This document shows, one piece after another, positions 6,029 through 7,685 of a stretch of DNA of 7,685 bases. The DNA is from an uncultured Marvinbryantia sp. GTDB taxonomy: Bacteria; Bacillota; Clostridia; Lachnospirales; Lachnospiraceae. The first letter of the stretch is position 1. Each line of letters starts with the position of its first letter. Position numbers and translations under genes: made by a program. The stretch spans positions 1 to 7,685 of the forward strand of contig CALDMO010000008.1 in assembly GCA_937915375.1 (NCBI GenBank). The letters run 5' to 3'. The notes beneath the pieces were generated by a model. That model ran no database searches and was not told the origin of the DNA. It worked only from the letters and a program-made list of their open reading frames with translations.

Positions 6029-6086
6029 AAGATTGCCCGGGATAGAATGGTGTAACAGATTCTGTCCGTATACAGGCAATCTTTTT
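6029..6086 (+). terminator. Long composite hairpin terminator between greA and lysS
   Basis: AGATTGCC (6030-6037) pairs perfectly with GGCAATCT (6075-6082), and A6029 can extend it. The T run 6082-6086 follows, then TTTT again at 6090-6093. Inside, CGGGATAGAAT (6038-6048) pairs with ATTCTGTCCG (6059-6068) with one bulged A and two G-U pairs. The apical loop is about 10 bases (6049-6058), and TATACA (6069-6074) forms a one-sided internal bulge. It acts most simply as the greA terminator; the long two-part stem is more elaborate than needed. Confidence 0.8.
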
Positions 6087-6105
6087 GGCTTTTCAAGGGA
6101 ATCCT

Positions 6106-6145
6106 GATAAAAGTAATCAACATTAGATAAAGTAATCAGATATTA
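6106..6145 (+). repeat. 20-bp tandem direct repeat upstream of lysS
   Basis: Unit 1 (6106-6125) reads gataaaagtaatcaacatta and unit 2 (6126-6145) reads gataaagtaatcagatatta. They align with one A deleted after GATAAA, one G inserted after GTAATCA and a C/T change. The pair lies between the greA terminator and the lysS ribosome binding site, where the promoter or leader should be. Weak promoter boxes (TTGGCT 6085-6090 and TAAAAG 6108-6113, spacer 17) overlap unit 1 but are not convincing. Confidence 0.7.
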
Positions 6146-6148
6146 CAG

Positions 6149-6155
6149 AAGGGAG
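6149..6155 (+). promoter_or_regulatory. lysS: lysS ribosome binding site fixing a TTG start
   Basis: AAGGGAG at 6149-6155 is seven bases before TTG 6163. The first in-frame ATG is at codon 70, inside the anticodon-binding domain, so TTG is the only sensible start. Confidence 0.85.
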
Positions 6156-6162
6156 CAGTATT

Positions 6163-7685
6163 TTGGCACAGGAGAATAAGAATCAGAAAAATGTTCAGGA
6201 AGTAGATGAGAATCAGCTGAGAAAGGTACGTCGTGAAAAGCTGGCAGAACTGCAGGAAAACGGCAAAAATCCTTTTGAGATCACCAAATATGATGTTACA
6301 CACCACAGCCAGGAGATTAAAGATGCATTTGAGGAACTGGAAGGCAAAACCATTTCTCTGGCGGGACGTATGATGTCCAAACGTGTCATGGGTAAGGCTT
6401 CTTTCTGCAATGTGCAGGATTTAAAGGGCAATATTCAGTCTTATGTGGCAAGAGACGCGATTGGCGAGGAAGCCTATAAGGAGTTTAAAAAGCTGGATAT
6501 CGGAGATATTGTCGGCATCAGAGGCGAAGTGTTTCGCACAAAAACCGGAGAGATTTCTATTCATGCGGCAGAAGTGACGCTGCTCTCCAAGAGTTTGCAG
6601 ATCCTGCCGGAGAAATTCCATGGATTGACAAACACAGACCTGCGTTATCGTCAGCGTTACGTGGATCTGATCATGAATCCGGAAGTAAAAAATACGTTTA
6701 TCAGACGTTCTCAGATCATTGCGGCTATTCGTAAATATCTGGCGGGCGAAGGATTTATGGAAGTAGAAACACCGATGTTGGTATCGAATGCCGGTGGTGC
6801 AGCTGCGCGTCCGTTTGAGACACATTTTAATGCGCTGAATGAGGATTTGAAGCTTCGCATTTCTTTAGAGCTGTATTTAAAGAGACTGATTGTCGGAGGA
6901 ATGGAGCGTGTATATGAAATCGGACGTGTATTCCGTAATGAAGGTCTGGATACCAGACACAATCCGGAATTTACGCTGATGGAGCTGTATCAGGCATATA
7001 CGGATTACAATGGCATGATGGATCTGACGGAGAATCTGTATCGCTTTGTGGCACAGGAAGTGCTTGGCACAACGAAGATTGTTTACAATGGTATCGAGAT
7101 GGATCTCGGCAAGCCGTTTGAACGTATCACGATGGTAGATGCGGTTAAGAAATACGCAGGTGTAGACTTTAACGAAATCCATACATTGAAAGAAGCACGC
7201 GCCATTGCGAAAGAGAAGCACGTAGAATTTGAAGAACGCCATAAAAAGGGTGATATTCTGGCGCTGTTTTTTGAAGAATTTGCAGAAGAGCATATGATTC
7301 AGCCGACCTTTGTCATGGATCATCCGATTGAGATTTCTCCGCTGACGAAGAAGAAACCGGAAAATCCGGAGTATACAGAACGTTTTGAGTTCTTCATGAA
7401 CGGTTGGGAGATGGCGAATGCGTATTCCGAGCTGAACGATCCGATCGATCAGAGAGAGCGTTTCAAAGCGCAGGAAGCATTGTTGGCACAGGGCGATGAG
7501 GAAGCGAATACGACAGATGAAGATTTCCTTAATGCATTGGAAATTGGTATGCCGCCGACAGGAGGTATCGGTTTCGGTATTGACCGTATGGTCATGCTGC
7601 TTACGGACAGCGCGGCGATCCGTGATGTTCTGCTGTTCCCGACAATGAAGAGCATGGGAGCCGCAAAGAATGAAGCTAACAATGC
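6163..7685 (+). CDS. lysS: Lysyl-tRNA synthetase, class II, 3' end outside window
   Basis: LysRS charges tRNA-Lys with lysine using ATP. The window holds 507 codons with no stop. A short charged N-terminal helix precedes an OB-fold anticodon-binding domain (about 62-145; ISLAGRMMSKRVMGKASFCNVQD). The class II catalytic core follows: motif 1 around EGFMEVETPML (196-206), GGAAARPF (211-218), ELYLKRLIVGG (236-246), motif 2 FRNEGLDTRHNPEFTLMELY (257-276), and motif 3 GGIGFGIDRMVMLL (467-480), ending RDVLLFPTM (487-495). In E. coli and B. subtilis LysRS the chain ends a few residues after this FP-x-M; here it continues SMGAAKNEANN and stays open, so a C-terminal extension is likely. It starts at TTG. 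No T-box sequence is visible upstream. Neighbours greA and dusB are common companions in Firmicutes. Confidence 0.96.
   Translation, partial: MAQENKNQKNVQEVDENQLRKVRREKLAELQENGKNPFEITKYDVTHHSQEIKDAFEELEGKTISLAGRMMSKRVMGKASFCNVQDLKGNIQSYVARDAIGEEAYKEFKKLDIGDIVGIRGEVFRTKTGEISIHAAEVTLLSKSLQILPEKFHGLTNTDLRYRQRYVDLIMNPEVKNTFIRRSQIIAAIRKYLAGEGFMEVETPMLVSNAGGAAARPFETHFNALNEDLKLRISLELYLKRLIVGGMERVYEIGRVFRNEGLDTRHNPEFTLMELYQAYTDYNGMMDLTENLYRFVAQEVLGTTKIVYNGIEMDLGKPFERITMVDAVKKYAGVDFNEIHTLKEARAIAKEKHVEFEERHKKGDILALFFEEFAEEHMIQPTFVMDHPIEISPLTKKKPENPEYTERFEFFMNGWEMANAYSELNDPIDQRERFKAQEALLAQGDEEANTTDEDFLNALEIGMPPTGGIGFGIDRMVMLLTDSAAIRDVLLFPTMKSMGAAKNEANN

Noticed and set aside
5996..6162. T-box or lysine riboswitch ahead of lysS
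   Set aside because: No T-box core (AGGGTGG-type) sequence is present and the interval is too short for a lysine riboswitch; only one hairpin and the tandem repeat are found.
1..7685. Mobile element, CRISPR array, tRNA or rRNA, defence genes
   Set aside because: No terminal inverted repeats, transposase or integrase motifs, spaced repeats or RNA-gene signatures were seen; genes and intergenic regions are accounted for by housekeeping functions.

Overview
The window looks like chromosomal housekeeping sequence from an anaerobic Clostridia bacterium, most probably Lachnospiraceae. The signs are moderate GC, strong purine-rich ribosome binding sites, GTG and TTG starts, consensus sigma-A type promoters, an SleB-type hydrolase with a Glu/Thr/Pro-rich linker, and the order argF-birA-(DUF6145-like)-dusB-greA-lysS, which I recall from that family. 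This assignment is inferred from protein character; no search was run. All protein-coding genes lie on the + strand, and no gap between genes exceeds about 170 bases.

Region 1 (1-526) holds the 3' end of a secreted cell-wall hydrolase gene with a repeat-rich linker, closed by a strong intrinsic terminator with a GAAA loop. Region 2 (556-2030) is a two-gene membrane unit with its own promoter: a short NfeD-like protein and a stomatin-like SPFH protein, a known functional pair of membrane-microdomain proteins, ending in another terminator. The nfeD ribosome binding site contains a run of eight G.

Region 3 (2031-5397) is a tightly packed operon. It encodes ornithine carbamoyltransferase, a bifunctional biotin ligase/repressor, a small uncharacterised protein and a tRNA-dihydrouridine synthase. 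Each of the three junctions overlaps (1, 8 and 4 bases), so translation is probably coupled. Region 4 (5451-6086) is greA under a perfect TTGACA-N17-TATAAT promoter, followed by a long composite hairpin terminator. Region 5 (6087-7685) is lysS (class II lysyl-tRNA synthetase). It starts at TTG downstream of a 20-bp tandem repeat and runs off the window, already past the usual end of the family.

The right half is mainly about translation and transcription (tRNA modification, elongation-factor rescue of RNA polymerase, tRNA charging); the argF-birA pair adds arginine and biotin metabolism. I see no mobile element, CRISPR, tRNA, rRNA or defence system, and no convincing new multi-gene system. 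The most open points are the small uncharacterised gene between birA and dusB, the G run before nfeD, the repeat before lysS, and the likely C-terminal extension of LysRS.
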